Assembly: GCA_905250115.1 (NCBI GenBank)
Contig: CAJNOI010000100.1
Span: 134,087 to 198,086, forward strand
Reading direction: 5' to 3'
DNA: 64,000 bases
Source: Adineta steineri
Taxonomy: Eukaryota; Rotifera; Eurotatoria; Adinetida; Adinetidae
In this document: in pieces, positions 12,450 through 22,374 of the stretch
Layout: each line of letters opens with the position of its first letter
Position numbering within the stretch: the first letter of the stretch is position 1
The notes under the pieces: generated by a model
The model's input: the letters and a program-made list of their open reading frames with translations, nothing else
The model's database searches: none
Told to the model about the DNA's origin: nothing
Program-made: the position numbers and the translations under genes

Positions 12450-14440
12450 TTAATCAATAAAATGTTTATATCGATTAATAATAAGTGTAGTGTCATCATC
12501 AATTGGTTCACAGAATGCCCCATTCATAAGTACAAAATTTGTCATTAAACGAGTACATAATGATAAAAATGGTGAATAATTTATGTTACATCGTTGAATT
12601 TTGATGTTAGTTTCAAATATAGATATTGTTGAATATACATCAATACCAACAATTGTTTCTTTTCTTGGAATATCGAATTGCTTTTGAACAGTTAAGCCAA
12701 TATTCCATAATGATAAAATTTGAATATTATAAGATAATGCATGTTGAATTCGAATTCTGTAATTTGAATAATTCTTCTCTATTAATTCGATTTGAATATG
12801 TTCAATAACTAACGAACGATTAAATCGATCATCAAATGTACAATTTGTTGAGCTACGACATGTTTTATTATATAATTTATGACCACTTTTAATTGAAAAT
12901 TGATCAAGTATAGGTGATAGAACAAGACCATGATAAGTATTAACTATAATAGATGATTGTTGTGACATACGTGAAACATTGAATGATTTATTCAATAAAT
13001 TTTTTATATTATAAATTGATCTTGATGTATGTTTAGCATAAAATGTACTTGGACGTTTTTTCGTAAATGGTTGAAGAATACAAGGAATAGGAAGAACAAT
13101 TAATAGACGAATTAATTGTTTTGTTCGTTGTAATATTGAAAGAAAAAATAGTTTAGGAATGATAACAATACTACAAATAATTATATTTCCACGATGTATC
13201 ATTCCATATGAAAGTGGTAGTGAAATAAATGGAATAAAAATATGAAGTATTCGATTGACTGTTTCAATTGTATGTATTAATGGAAAAAAGATATTAACAT
13301 CGGTAAAAATAACCAATGAATTTTTTTTTAAAGAAATAACATTGTATATGTTTCCAATGGAGAGTAAATTCAATAATAATAATAAGAAGATATAATGGGC
13401 AAATAAATATTGACCAAATAAGAGCTATATGAGAGAATTGAGAATTAGAACAAATTGAAATAATCATTGATAAAGTATAAACGATGAGAACGGAAAATTT
13501 TTTTGTTCAAAATTAAAATGAATTTCATTCAAATGTTTATTATTGTATTCATTTGAATTTTGAGAAGATTTTCGAAGAATAAAACAACATAGTAGGTCGA
13601 GTAAATAATAAAAAATAATAAACCAATTAAACATGGTAAACTACAAGGAAATATGGCTAATATTGAATTACCGTATCATGGAATAGGTTGAATTATTGAT
13701 ATAATACATGCTAAAATCAACGAAAATATGAGACCAATAATCATAGATAGAATATTAGAAATAGAATATTTAATAATAGAAATAGTACGAATAGTCAACA
13801 GATATTTAAATCGAAAATAAATACAATGAGAATCATTGCATGATAAATTTTCTTGTTGGTGATATAAATGATCGAATATCATTTATCAAATTTGATAAAA
13901 GTTCAAGTAAAATAACAACACCCGGGCCATCATCAGCAGTTCCAGGACTAAATTCCACTATTAAAGCAGGAAAAAAAAGAATTTCACATTAAATGATTAA
14001 ATTTCTAAATATATGTACCTGAGTCGCAATAAGCAGTTAGCATTAGACTCGGTATATTTCGAGATCTATTAAGTGCATTTGATACACGAACAAAAATATT
14101 TTGTAATTGATTGTGTTGAAAATCAGTAAAATTTTGAAGATTAAGTTCACATTGAATATGTCTTTGACTCATTGGACAGATACGTTTTATTTGTAAAATA
14201 AGATAATCAAGTGCATCCAAAATTTTCACGTGTATTACTTACTCATGATCCATATTGAGTTCAATTAATTAAATAATCAAAAGCACGTTCTTTACTAAAT
14301 ACATGACGTGCAATTGCTCGTGTTTTTATTGCTAGTACTGAATAGGAGAGATGATGCGCAAATGGACCAAAAGCAAGTAAAAGATAAATTAATAAAACAA
14401 ACCATAGAATAAATTCTTTGAGATGTTGATTGTTATTCAT
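12450..14440 (-). pseudogene. ERMP1-like M28 metallopeptidase, decayed
   Basis: Minus-strand reading starts at ATG 14440 with an N-terminal membrane anchor and a RAFDYLIN-type stretch, as in endoplasmic-reticulum metallopeptidase 1. Next comes an M28-type LTAYCDS, an intron (about 13977-14018), and then EFSPGTADDGPGVVILLELL. The family zinc ligand His before the DS step is Tyr here. The rest of the catalytic domain is missing, and the frame passes straight to multi-TM sequence and a long C-terminal luminal domain (307-codon open part, 12450-13373). In-frame stops (TGA near 14255, TGA near 13680, TGA near 13465, TAG near 13430) sit where Trp codons are plausible. The last third still reads open, so the loss is probably recent. 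Family assignment is good and pseudogene status is nearly certain. Confidence 0.65.
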
Positions 14441-14604
14441 AATGTGTATGCTTTTTTTATATATAAGTCAAATATTCAATTGTTTTTTTCAATGGTTGCA
14501 CGTGGACAAAACAGTTTGTGTTATGCGAAGAAAAAGATAATAAGTGATAAAAATGCTCGGAACAACAGTGAGAAAAAAAAGAATAAAAAGAGTATGAAAT
14601 ATAA

Positions 14605-14670
14605 ACTCTTGAGGGTGTGGGTATGGTAGTGATAGATTCTATAAGGATACCTGCACCCACACTCTCAAGA
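14605..14670. repeat. Telomere-like GT/CA hairpin
   Basis: Arms CTCTTGAGGGTGTGGGT and ACCCACACTCTCAAGA are inverted copies around a loop of about 30 bp. Confidence 0.75.
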
Positions 14671-14710
14671 TTATATACGATAGATTAGTCAATACATTAA
14701 ATAAAGAATG

Positions 14711-14810
14711 NNNNNNNNNNNNNNNNNNNNNNNNNNNNNNNNNNNNNNNNNNNNNNNNNNNNNNNNNNNNNNNNNNNNNNNNNNNNNNNNNNNNNNNNNN
14801 NNNNNNNNNN
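14711..14810. other. Assembly gap (100 N)
   Basis: A run of exactly 100 undetermined bases, probably a fixed-size scaffold gap of unknown real length. Sequence just left of it ends shortly after a telomere-like hairpin. Confidence 0.99.
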
Positions 14811-15326
14811 TTTTTCTTTTTGTAAATTTAATTTCATTTAATTCTAATAAATTTCACGAGGTGATTCCTGATGATGTGTTCAGTTCGAACACGAAAGCTC
14901 GAATCCCCTTCTTTTATTTCTGTCTGAAATAATTTTAATCTGAAATGATCTTTGCAGCAGTTCTCTCTTTATTTTCTTATTTAATTCCTACTGCTCCTTC
15001 TCCTGAATGCTATATAGTTCTTTTCATATCTATGCATAGATTATTGAAAAGGAAATGTTGTGAATAACTCATTATTTTGATTGTGATATCCAGAGAATTA
15101 TGAAAGAGTTGATGGGAAGTTCATACTTTTCACTCTGTTGAATATCTTTCAAGCATAACTTGTAAAATTTCTAGAGAATTGAGAAATACATTAGTCAGTG
15201 TGATCATCACAGTGGTCAATTTGAGATAAACATGTTTTATATATTTGATTGAGATAAGAAAGGAAATAGAAAATATAGACAACTGAAGACTGTGATACCG
15301 GTATGTGAAGAAATTTTGTGCAATAG
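14811..15326. other. Stretch between gap and NHL fragment
   Basis: No exon was recognised. The upstream part of the NHL gene may lie in the gap or be lost. Confidence 0.5.
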
Positions 15327-15673
15327 ATTTGACTGCTATTCAGCGTTTCAATCTTTCCAATGCAACAGTCGGCACAACTGTAGCTGGTGGTTATGGATCG
15401 GGAACAAACAGTAGTCAATTAAATCAGCCCTACGCCGTTTGTGTCTCACGAGCAGGCGATATCTATATTGCCGACAAGCTAAACCACCGTGTGCAACTTT
15501 GGAGAGCTGGAGCAAAAACTGGAATAACCATTATTGGCGTGACTGGTGTTAATGGTTGCAATGCAACGATGTTAAAGGGACCTAGTCATGTTATGTTGAG
15601 TCCTGATGAAAGTATTCTGTACGTAAGCGACAATGGAAACAATAGGGTGCAACGTTATGTCATTACATGGTAG
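15327..15673 (+). CDS. NHL-repeat protein, 3' part only
   Basis: The frame encodes about two and a half NHL beta-propeller repeats. The signs are GTTVAGGYGSGTNSSQLNQP, then an IYIADKLNHRVQLW strand set, then ITIIGVTGVNG and LYVSDNGNNRVQRY, ending in W and TAG. NHL blades of this kind (VAGG, a Pro step, IYVAD..N.R) are common in secreted bdelloid proteins. No start, signal peptide or earlier blades could be found between here and the gap at 14711-14810. The gene is therefore either a truncated remnant or has its 5' exons in the gap. An ATG at 15305 is in frame but the preceding residues do not look like an NHL protein, so I place the homologous part from 15327. Confidence 0.65.
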
Positions 15674-16144
15674 ATTCACAATACTAGTATCGACTGCTAA
15701 AGAATTGACTTTTTTTTCTAAAACAGACTTTATATTAACTTGATTTTCGTTATATGCTTAATGTACGCAGAAATGTGAGATTACATTGAACTTCAATGCA
15801 TCTCATATATTCATAATAGGAACTAATTGTACTAAAAATGCTTTTTTATTGCAAAAATCTTCGTATAAGAATTTAAAATCCTATAATATAATCATTTATA
15901 TGCATATATCTTTCTTGACAATAATAATGCTTTGTCATAGATTAAAACTTACGCTCGTGGTTAATTTCAAAAGAAAAGAATTTTTAAGCTATGAAAAACC
16001 TTTGTATCTAGCTAATTAGAACAATTCTCATTACTGAAAATGATCATCTTATCTTCACAATCACAATCATATGTATACTCGTACTCATTCAATAATATTA
16101 TTTTATTTACATAATATTCTTAATTATAAGATAGTTCATATAGA
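15674..16144. other. Intergenic stretch
   Basis: AT-rich sequence. No gene was recognised. Confidence 0.5.
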
Positions 16145-16350
16145 GTAGGCCAAAAGTAATACGAAATGAACTTCTTTTGAAATTTGCTTTTACAGATATA
16201 TAGTTCGATGTCATATTTAACGTATATATATTAGATGAATTTGTCAAAATATGTATTGTTGTATTTCTACCTTTTGATATGACATCAAACTATAGATCTA
16301 TAATGAAAAATTTGAAAAGAAGTTCATGTCATGTTACTTTTAAACCACTT
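16145..16350. mobile_element. mariner-like MITE with long inverted ends
   Basis: A stretch of about 75 bp at the left (starting near GTAGGCCAAAAGTAATACG) returns inverted at the right. Both arms contain ATGAACTTCTTTT and TAGTT(C/T)GATGTCATAT. The outer ends, GGCCAAAAGTAAT-like, resemble mariner-family terminal repeats. There is no coding capacity. The arms differ at roughly one base in six by eye, so the copy is old. Confidence 0.6.
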
Positions 16351-17136
16351 TGTATGCAGGAGCATGGATCAAAAATAAGAAAAATAATCAGAAAACACTT
16401 GTATAAATATATGCAAGCGTCAACTTTATACTGCAGGTTTTTATCAATGTCTTGTGAATTGAATGCTTATTTTTTTTGTCTTTTTTTTATCGCGAAGTTA
16501 GCTAAGTTCCTTTGAAGTCTATGCATATTTATTATTAATCAAACAGTTACGAGTGAATATCAAGTGCTTAATTAATTGAATTAATTTTAAAAATTTCAAA
16601 TTACTCATTAAATCTACAATATCTACTCTCTTTTTCGTTTTATTGTACATCGTCAAGTTTTCTATTTTCAATAATTTCCAAAAATCTATTTTTTTTCTAT
16701 TAGCCATTCAATGTGGATTAATTATTTTTTCCGAGATTTTTATTTTATTTCTTAAAGGTCTTTTTATCATTGGTTAATTTTTTTTTCTTTACAGTATATA
16801 TAAAATAAAAGTAAAAACTATTCGAAAAAGAATTTTCTTATTGTTTACATTTAATATTCATACTGATTTCCAGAATGATTTTTATACAAGTTCTAATAAA
16901 TATCAATATATATTAATTAATTTTTTTTATTGATATACAGTTCATTTTTCATTCTGTTTTATTTTAAATTTATCTAGAACGATGTAGATGACAGTCAAGA
17001 ATTAATATTGATCAAATAATTTTATAATCATATTTGATTAAAGAAAGCTTAAAAATACTATGTGATTTACTATGATATTTAAATGAATAATTATTCTACA
17101 AGTAACACTCTTTCTCGTGAAAATCTATCGTCTTCA
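16351..17136. other. Intergenic stretch
   Basis: AT-rich with homopolymer T runs. No gene was recognised. Confidence 0.5.
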
Positions 17137-17218
17137 CATCTACTGGAAAAAATCCGTTTTCGATGTTTTTTTTGACCCTGCGGACACTCAAGCAAACAAT
17201 CTCTTTAAAAATTTCAAT
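17137..17218 (-). repeat. Dispersed repeat fragment, matches 49138-49200 inverted
   Basis: The reverse strand reads ATTGTTTGCTTG, GTCCGCAGGGTC, AAAAAAAACATCGAAAAC in the same order as the plus strand near 49140-49195. It is a short copy of a dispersed family and holds no gene. Confidence 0.7.
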
Positions 17219-18291
17219 TGAAACGAAGTATTTCATGTTGAATAAAATTATTATATGAAACATAAGAAAACTTTCTATATCATAGTATTTGTTGAGATAT
17301 TTCTATTAGAAATAAAGTACAAGGTTATATAAAACAGCATGAGAATGATAATCAAAGAAAAAGAACAATAGATAAAGAACTGGAAGAAAAAAATGATATG
17401 AAGCAGAAAATGATAGATAGATCATATTTTCTTTACCATTTATCATCATTATTTTCTCTTTGTTCTTTTGTTATTGCCATTTGTAGTCAATTATATATGT
17501 ATATATGTGTATGTTGTGAGTACGTTATCGAGAATATTAACGAGACAAAGTTAGTATAGAATTCTTTATATTATTTATTTCTAATTTAGATTAAAAAAAA
17601 GTTATAAAGTCAAGATACTTGATTATTATCATGGAGTGACAAATTGTAATCGTAGAAATTAGGATAGTCACTATTAAATATAATTATCGATTCTATCATT
17701 GGAAAAGTGAGTAGAATATAATATTTTGAAAATATTAATTTACAGACATCTTTATTTTAATTAATGAGAAAAAAAAGAAATTAGAACTCTTCTTTCTATA
17801 TATCATCAACAAATATGAAAAATTCAAGTCCTATCATGGTTGCTAACACAAAACTCTAATCTGAATTCAACAGAACTACTTACGTATCAAACAATCATAG
17901 CATTCTCTTATCAGTTCTTTCACTTTTTTGAAAAGTGCCTATAATATAGCTTAATAAATCAACGTCTACCACTAATCAATAGCAGCAATTTGTCTTTTCT
18001 GTACCATAATATCTTCAGGATAATTTGTAATCGTACATGAAAGTAGATTTTTGATTTCTTCTTGTGAAGTATGAATAAATATTTGTTAAATCAGGTATTT
18101 TCTAAAAGTTAGTAGTAGGAGAAATTTTGTCACGTCCTCATTATTATAGAAATATCAAGTGTATTTTATATATATTATCGAGATTTTTTACGATAAAATA
18201 AAAATATTCAATTTGTTTTATTAAAAATGAGAGAAACTATTGTTTCATAAATTTTTATTCTATTCATAGATATATTTTTCAAAATATCAAA
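17219..18291. other. Intergenic stretch upstream of the LicD-like gene
   Basis: AT-rich sequence. No exon was recognised. Confidence 0.5.
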
Positions 18292-18996
18292 ATGCACAAA
18301 ACTCGAATTCTTCTCGTATTTATTATATCATTAGGAATATCAGTAATTTATGGAATGTCTTTTTTTAAAAATACTTTAATGTTTTATGATACTAATATAG
18401 TACGATTATTAATTCGTTCGAATCCACCTGTGGATAAATTTACTAAATGTTTACTTGATGCACAACATGTATTTGTTAATTTATCATTACCATGGTTTCT
18501 TGCGTTTGGAACAGCTCTTATGTATTATCGATCAAATAATTTTATTTCCGATGATATTGATATTGGAATATTTGCTGATGATTTTGAAAAAATGAATATA
18601 ACTCATACGACGTTTATATCGACAGTTCGTAGACATGGTTTTAAATTACGTTCTGCGTATGGTAATATGACACATGGACAAGGTTGGACACTTGAATGTC
18701 CTCGTTCTAAACTACATTTCGGTATTTTTGTTTTTTATCATGGTGATCCAGCTAATAATGAAACATTTGCATGGTGGACAGCTTCATACAATGGATTGTG
18801 TAATAAAAAGCGCTACCATAAATGTCGTTGGTCATTTCCAGATTTTAAATTAGATACTTTCGAAATGTATGGACAACAATTTCAAGTAGCTTCAAAACAA
18901 TTTTTAACAGTACAGTATGGACCTACCTGGATGACGCCAAGGAAATATGGATACTTTGAATCACTTGAATTTTTAACTAATCTTATTGATGAATAA
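18292..18996 (+). CDS. LicD/fukutin-family putative nucleotidyl- or phosphosugar-transferase
   Basis: A complete intronless 234-residue frame. Residues 5-27 form an uncleaved N-terminal membrane anchor, as in a type II Golgi protein. The core LicD-family motif follows at about 67-93: WFLAFGTALMYYR, then a run with DDIDIG, which supplies the metal-binding aspartates of this nucleotidyltransferase fold. A further HFGIFVFYHGD and a C-terminal YGPTWMTPR phrase also fit the family. Members add phosphocholine or ribitol-phosphate type groups to glycans; the substrate here cannot be told. The stop is TAA. There is no near upstream ATG in frame. Neighbouring stretches of more than 500 bp are empty. 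Confidence in the family is good. Confidence 0.8.
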   Translation: MHKTRILLVFIISLGISVIYGMSFFKNTLMFYDTNIVRLLIRSNPPVDKFTKCLLDAQHVFVNLSLPWFLAFGTALMYYRSNNFISDDIDIGIFADDFEKMNITHTTFISTVRRHGFKLRSAYGNMTHGQGWTLECPRSKLHFGIFVFYHGDPANNETFAWWTASYNGLCNKKRYHKCRWSFPDFKLDTFEMYGQQFQVASKQFLTVQYGPTWMTPRKYGYFESLEFLTNLIDE

Positions 18997-19500
18997 GAAA
19001 ATTTATATTATTAAAATAAAGTACAATAATTTATTTTTAATTGTGTTAATAATATTTATTTTTTGTTAATAAATAAAAAGCTAGTCGATATTTAAGATAG
19101 ATCATTTTTACTTGTTATTGTCAATCTAGTATATGTTTTCACAAATCCCTATGTAATAGAAATAATACTCCATAAAACTCACGTATGAATGTAACGGTAC
19201 TAACTCTTACCTATATTCTCTCTGTTATTTTTTATCATCATTCTCATTTACTTCTGAGTACTGATTTTATGAGTATTTTGTTTGCGCGTTCTAATCTATC
19301 CAACTCTCATCGTTACTTTTCAGACGACTCAGCCAATCATACACATCAATGATTTCACAGAGAATAGAGATTCAGTAAATATGATGTATTTTGTACAAAT
19401 CTATTTCTTATACTTCAATAAATACTAACTTCGTATTATATGTCGTAGTAATTATGTAACTGAAAGAAGAAATTTGTAAAAGTTGATCTATGATTATTAT
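18997..19500. other. Intergenic stretch
   Basis: AT-rich sequence. No gene was recognised. Confidence 0.5.
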
Positions 19501-19547
19501 GCAGGTGTGAATGTTGTATTTATATCGAACCCACACTGACACCTGTG
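19501..19547. repeat. Telomere-like hairpin, degenerate
   Basis: GCAGGTGTGAATG pairs imperfectly with CACACTGACACCTG across a loop of about 20 bp. Confidence 0.55.
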
Positions 19548-19813
19548 AACAACAAAACCTGCCCAAGTATTCGTTTCTTATTTGGGGTGAAACTGCCCAT
19601 TTCTGGTCGATGATCTTCTCTCAAGTGATATCATTTGATGTAGAATAATCATGAAATAAAAGTGGATCCGCTGCTAATTCTATTTACGTTTTTATTATAT
19701 GTCAGTAGGAAATGAAGTTTTTTCCCTTTCACCAATTAGAGACAATACAAATTTCATTGGTAAAATTTCTATTCATGACATTCGAACTACTCGTATACCA
19801 CTGTTTCAAAATC

Positions 19814-19906
19814 ACCTTGAGGGTGTGAGTGTGAAGATGTTGATGTGGATGTGAGTGCTGATCTATTCTTTACCCGCACCCACACCCACACCCTCACGCT
19901 CAAGAT
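19814..19906. repeat. Telomere-like GT/CA hairpin
   Basis: The left arm CCTTGAGGGTGTGAGTGTG and a second GATGTGGATGTGAGTG pair with CACCCACACCCACACCCTC and GCTCAAG on the right. It is one of the longest members of the family. Confidence 0.8.
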
Positions 19907-20314
19907 GAAGAACTAGGAACATTTCAAAAGAAATTTAGAAGATCTGGAAAAAAACCAAACGCGAGTCTGAACTGTTCGATCCAAAACCCGAACTTGAGTT
20001 AGGGTTCGGCGTATGCGTGATTATAAGTGATTATAAGTTTGACTTAACAGAACACGTACATCTTCAGTCCCACTTATGCCAGAAGAAAATCTAAACTATG
20101 ATCGATCGTAAATATATCATTCACAACAAAAAATAGATACATCAGATCAATAATATTATCAAATAAAAAAGAGAATATTTATTTTGCAAAAAAAAGTGTG
20201 GATGTTCATGGTTCATACTACACCGAAATTTTTGAAATGTTCTTAAAAGCTAGATTATAGAAATACGAAATATTAAAAAGTCATTCGGATATCTTCAAAA
20301 CAAAATCAAATGCC
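19907..20314. other. Intergenic stretch
   Basis: Contains a short tandem repeat (GTGATTATAA twice near 20018-20037). No gene was recognised. Confidence 0.5.
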
Positions 20315-20866
20315 TCATTGATTTTGTTTCCAACAAATGTAATTATCATTATAAATGGCCGGTGCATGACTATCGTACAAGCGTACACATGATATATTGG
20401 AAATTGGACCACACCATGACCATATCAATTCAATTTTTGAGTGAAGTGGTAGGCACAACCCATTGTCTGTCCAGATATAAGTGTTTCCATCATGTGGTTC
20501 AGGTAACCAAACACATTTCTTAGGATGGATGTTATTACCGCTAACCGTAGGGCACTGCTCACGCTTCGAGATCCATTCTAGTCCAATGTCATAATTAGTA
20601 CAGAGATAGTTGTCGTGCCAGCTAGACGTGCCAGATTCATACATTTTCACACACCACCAGCCATTAATGTGTGATGCTGAGTCGAAGCGAAATTGAAGCG
20701 GCTCGAAGTTATTCTTCAGAATAATGTCTGTATGATTTGTTTTCTCATCCCATATTTGTTTGGCCACTTGGATGCCATCATCGTTCAATGCTAGTGATGT
20801 TGCGCCGATGACATGGAGAAAGAAACAGCAAAAAACAAAAAGTTTTAGGGACATATTGTTCTTCAA
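20315..20866 (-). CDS. Secreted cysteine-rich protein with repeated DNY(L/I)C motif, unknown
   Basis: A complete 183-residue intronless frame. Residues 6-26 form a clear signal peptide (LKLFVFCCFFLHVIGATSLA). The mature part has about ten cysteines and two related units, each with a C-V-K/R-x-Y-x-S stretch, an acidic or aromatic middle and D/N-D-N-Y-L/I-C. The first unit is near residues 72-92 and the second near 159-179. Between them lie several Trp-rich phrases (EWIS, CVWLPE, YIWTDNGLC). The paired C..DNYLC pattern suggests an internally duplicated disulphide-bonded fold that acts outside the cell. I do not recognise the family. The ATG at 20866 or the Met four codons later could be the start. 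Confidence 0.7.
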   Translation of the reverse strand: MKNNMSLKLFVFCCFFLHVIGATSLALNDDGIQVAKQIWDEKTNHTDIILKNNFEPLQFRFDSASHINGWWCVKMYESGTSSWHDNYLCTNYDIGLEWISKREQCPTVSGNNIHPKKCVWLPEPHDGNTYIWTDNGLCLPLHSKIELIWSWCGPISNISCVRLYDSHAPAIYNDNYICWKQNQ

Positions 20867-21086
20867 ATCAGCAATTATAGACGATTCGATTTAACAGGTG
20901 TATTCTTATTTTTCGGTATGTTAGAATAAGGACTGCACGCTGCAGTATTTATAAACAGGCAGAGTAATTTAAAATGCACACTTGATATTTATTGTCTTAT
21001 TATAATCGCAAAAGCAAATATTTATCTTGACTCACTTACGATATTTCGAAGAAAGAAATTTTATCTTTTCAAGTTTTCTTTCACGT

Positions 21087-21165
21087 CTTGCGAGTGAGTG
21101 TGGATGAAGGTGCGTTATTCTCTCATCGTCAATCTAATTTCTATCATCAGCCTCACCCTCAAGAC
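21087..21165. repeat. Telomere-like hairpin
   Basis: TTGCGAGTGAGTGTGG at the left pairs imperfectly with CCTCACCCTCAAG at the right. Confidence 0.6.
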
Positions 21166-21344
21166 ATATTGTTGGGAACACATACAGATGGTTCATTGCG
21201 TTGCAGTGTGCATCATATCTTATCTGTGACTATATTAGAAATTTTCAACTAATCAAAGAAACCACCTTTTCTTTTGTAAAATAAGAATAAGAAGAAAAAA
21301 ATCATGATCATCATACGAGTAATTCAGAAAAGGTAAATCTTATC

Positions 21345-21392
21345 AGTGTGGATCATCTCTTTCCCTTCATCCACACTCCACACCCTCGAGAT
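21345..21392. repeat. Telomere-like hairpin at the edge of the TPR scrap
   Basis: The left arm is AGTGTGGATC. The right arm CCACACTCCACACCCTCGAG runs directly into the reading frame of a TPR fragment. Confidence 0.65.
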
Positions 21393-21582
21393 GATATACG
21401 CAGATACTGATGATAAACAAATAGCATTTCAGTATGCGCAAACTGCACTTAACACTTATCAAGCAAAGTTGCCAAAACATCACCCTAATTTGAAACGAGC
21501 ATCTGACCTTGTCGAACGAATTAGTTCATATCAACGGGAATCCACACTTCCACAGTCTGAGTTTCATAATGTTCAAGAATAG
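21380..21582 (+). pseudogene. Kinesin-light-chain-type TPR fragment
   Basis: The open frame reads LHTLEMIYADTDDKQIAFQYAQTALN and continues with a LPKHHPNLKR step and DLVERISS. This matches the last tetratricopeptide unit of kinesin-light-chain-like TPR proteins, where A, Y and P recur at set spacing. The frame begins inside the CA-rich arm of the hairpin at 21345-21392 and ends at TAG 21580-21582. A further hairpin starts 25 bp later. No upstream TPR repeats are present, so this is the 3' end of a gene captured between two GT-rich elements. The ATG at 21346 is an accident of the hairpin. Confidence 0.65.
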
Positions 21583-21606
21583 ATCATGTATTTGAGAGGA
21601 TATCAC

Positions 21607-21690
21607 GGTGAGGGTGGCCACCAAAATGAAGGGTGTGGGTGTGAGTGAGGGTTGGAGTATTTCTTCTTCTCTCACACCCACCCACCCACA
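21607..21690. repeat. Telomere-like GT/CA hairpin
   Basis: GTGAGGGTGG and GGGTGTGGGTGTGAGTGAGG pair with CTCACACCCACCCACCCACA. Confidence 0.75.
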
Positions 21691-22101
21691 GTGGTTCAAA
21701 TAGATCATTGGTAGTAACAGAACTGTGAAGAAGTACACGAATTGCTTTTGATGGATCGAAATTTTATGAAATTTGAAGATAAGTTAATTTTTATATTCTC
21801 GAGTAAACGATCGTGCGAATGTTTTTTTGTCTAATAATAATCGCTTTGCATTCTCTCGTTCAAATGCAATGCGTACCAATTTTTTGTTTGTATATCTGGA
21901 CCAATATTGTACTTTTTTACAATTGCTTTCGTTTGAAATAATCACAAGATTTGTTTTTTGAAAATTTATTTAATCAAATAAATCCTTACATCAGGCAACT
22001 ATTCAATACTGAGGAAGAAACTGCTAAGAGATATATTAATAATTAAAAGAAAGAGACAAAAAATACTAAACGAATAATGTTTCGATGAAAAGTATTTGAA
22101 A
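21691..22101. other. Intergenic stretch
   Basis: AT-rich. No gene was recognised. Confidence 0.5.
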
Positions 22102-22374
22102 TTAGAAGAAGGAGGCTCCATGAGAAATACTATTTGACGCGGCTGAAAATCGGCTTGCTTTTGCACGTGAACCTTTGGCTGCATGTCGTGCATGACTTTC
22201 ATTGAATTTCACAGTACCAAAAGGTGTTGGAACTTTCAAGGAGTATTTGTCTTTAGCACTTCTGGCTGCAACAGAAGCTACTTCAAATGATGATCCATCT
22301 GCTCGGCTTGATCGTCGTTTTGTTGAATAGTGATGTGCCACTGGAAAACAACCATCATCACAAAAGAGACTCAT
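22102..22374 (-). CDS. Small basic Ser/Ala-rich protein, hypothetical
   Basis: A 90-residue frame from the ATG at 22374 (MSLFCDDGCFPVAHHYSTKR). The longer frame to 22476 has a poor hydrophobic N-terminus. The rest is rich in Ser, Ala, Arg and Lys (RRSSRADGSS, ARSAKDKYS, ARHAAKGSRAKASRFSAASN), with no Lys/Asn-heavy AT bias, which suggests real coding sequence. No domain was recognised. The composition would suit a nucleic-acid-binding or intrinsically disordered protein, but that is a guess. Confidence 0.45.
   Translation of the reverse strand: MSLFCDDGCFPVAHHYSTKRRSSRADGSSFEVASVAARSAKDKYSLKVPTPFGTVKFNESHARHAAKGSRAKASRFSAASNSISHGASFF

Noticed and set aside
12450..14440. Stop-codon reassignment (TGA or TAG as Trp)
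   Set aside because: Intact genes such as EF-1alpha and the ADP-ribosyltransferase use TGG for Trp and end at standard stops, and the locus has lost catalytic parts, so decay explains it better.
14870..14912. tRNA B-box-like GTTCGAAC/CTCGAATCC stretch
   Set aside because: No A box, acceptor stem or plausible cloverleaf could be drawn around it.
14708..14932. Open frame running through the N gap
   Set aside because: Most of it is undetermined bases; the visible part has no domain.
15301..15326. Possible intron GTATGTG...AATAG before the NHL fragment
   Set aside because: Only 26 nt, too short to splice, and nothing recognisable lies upstream.
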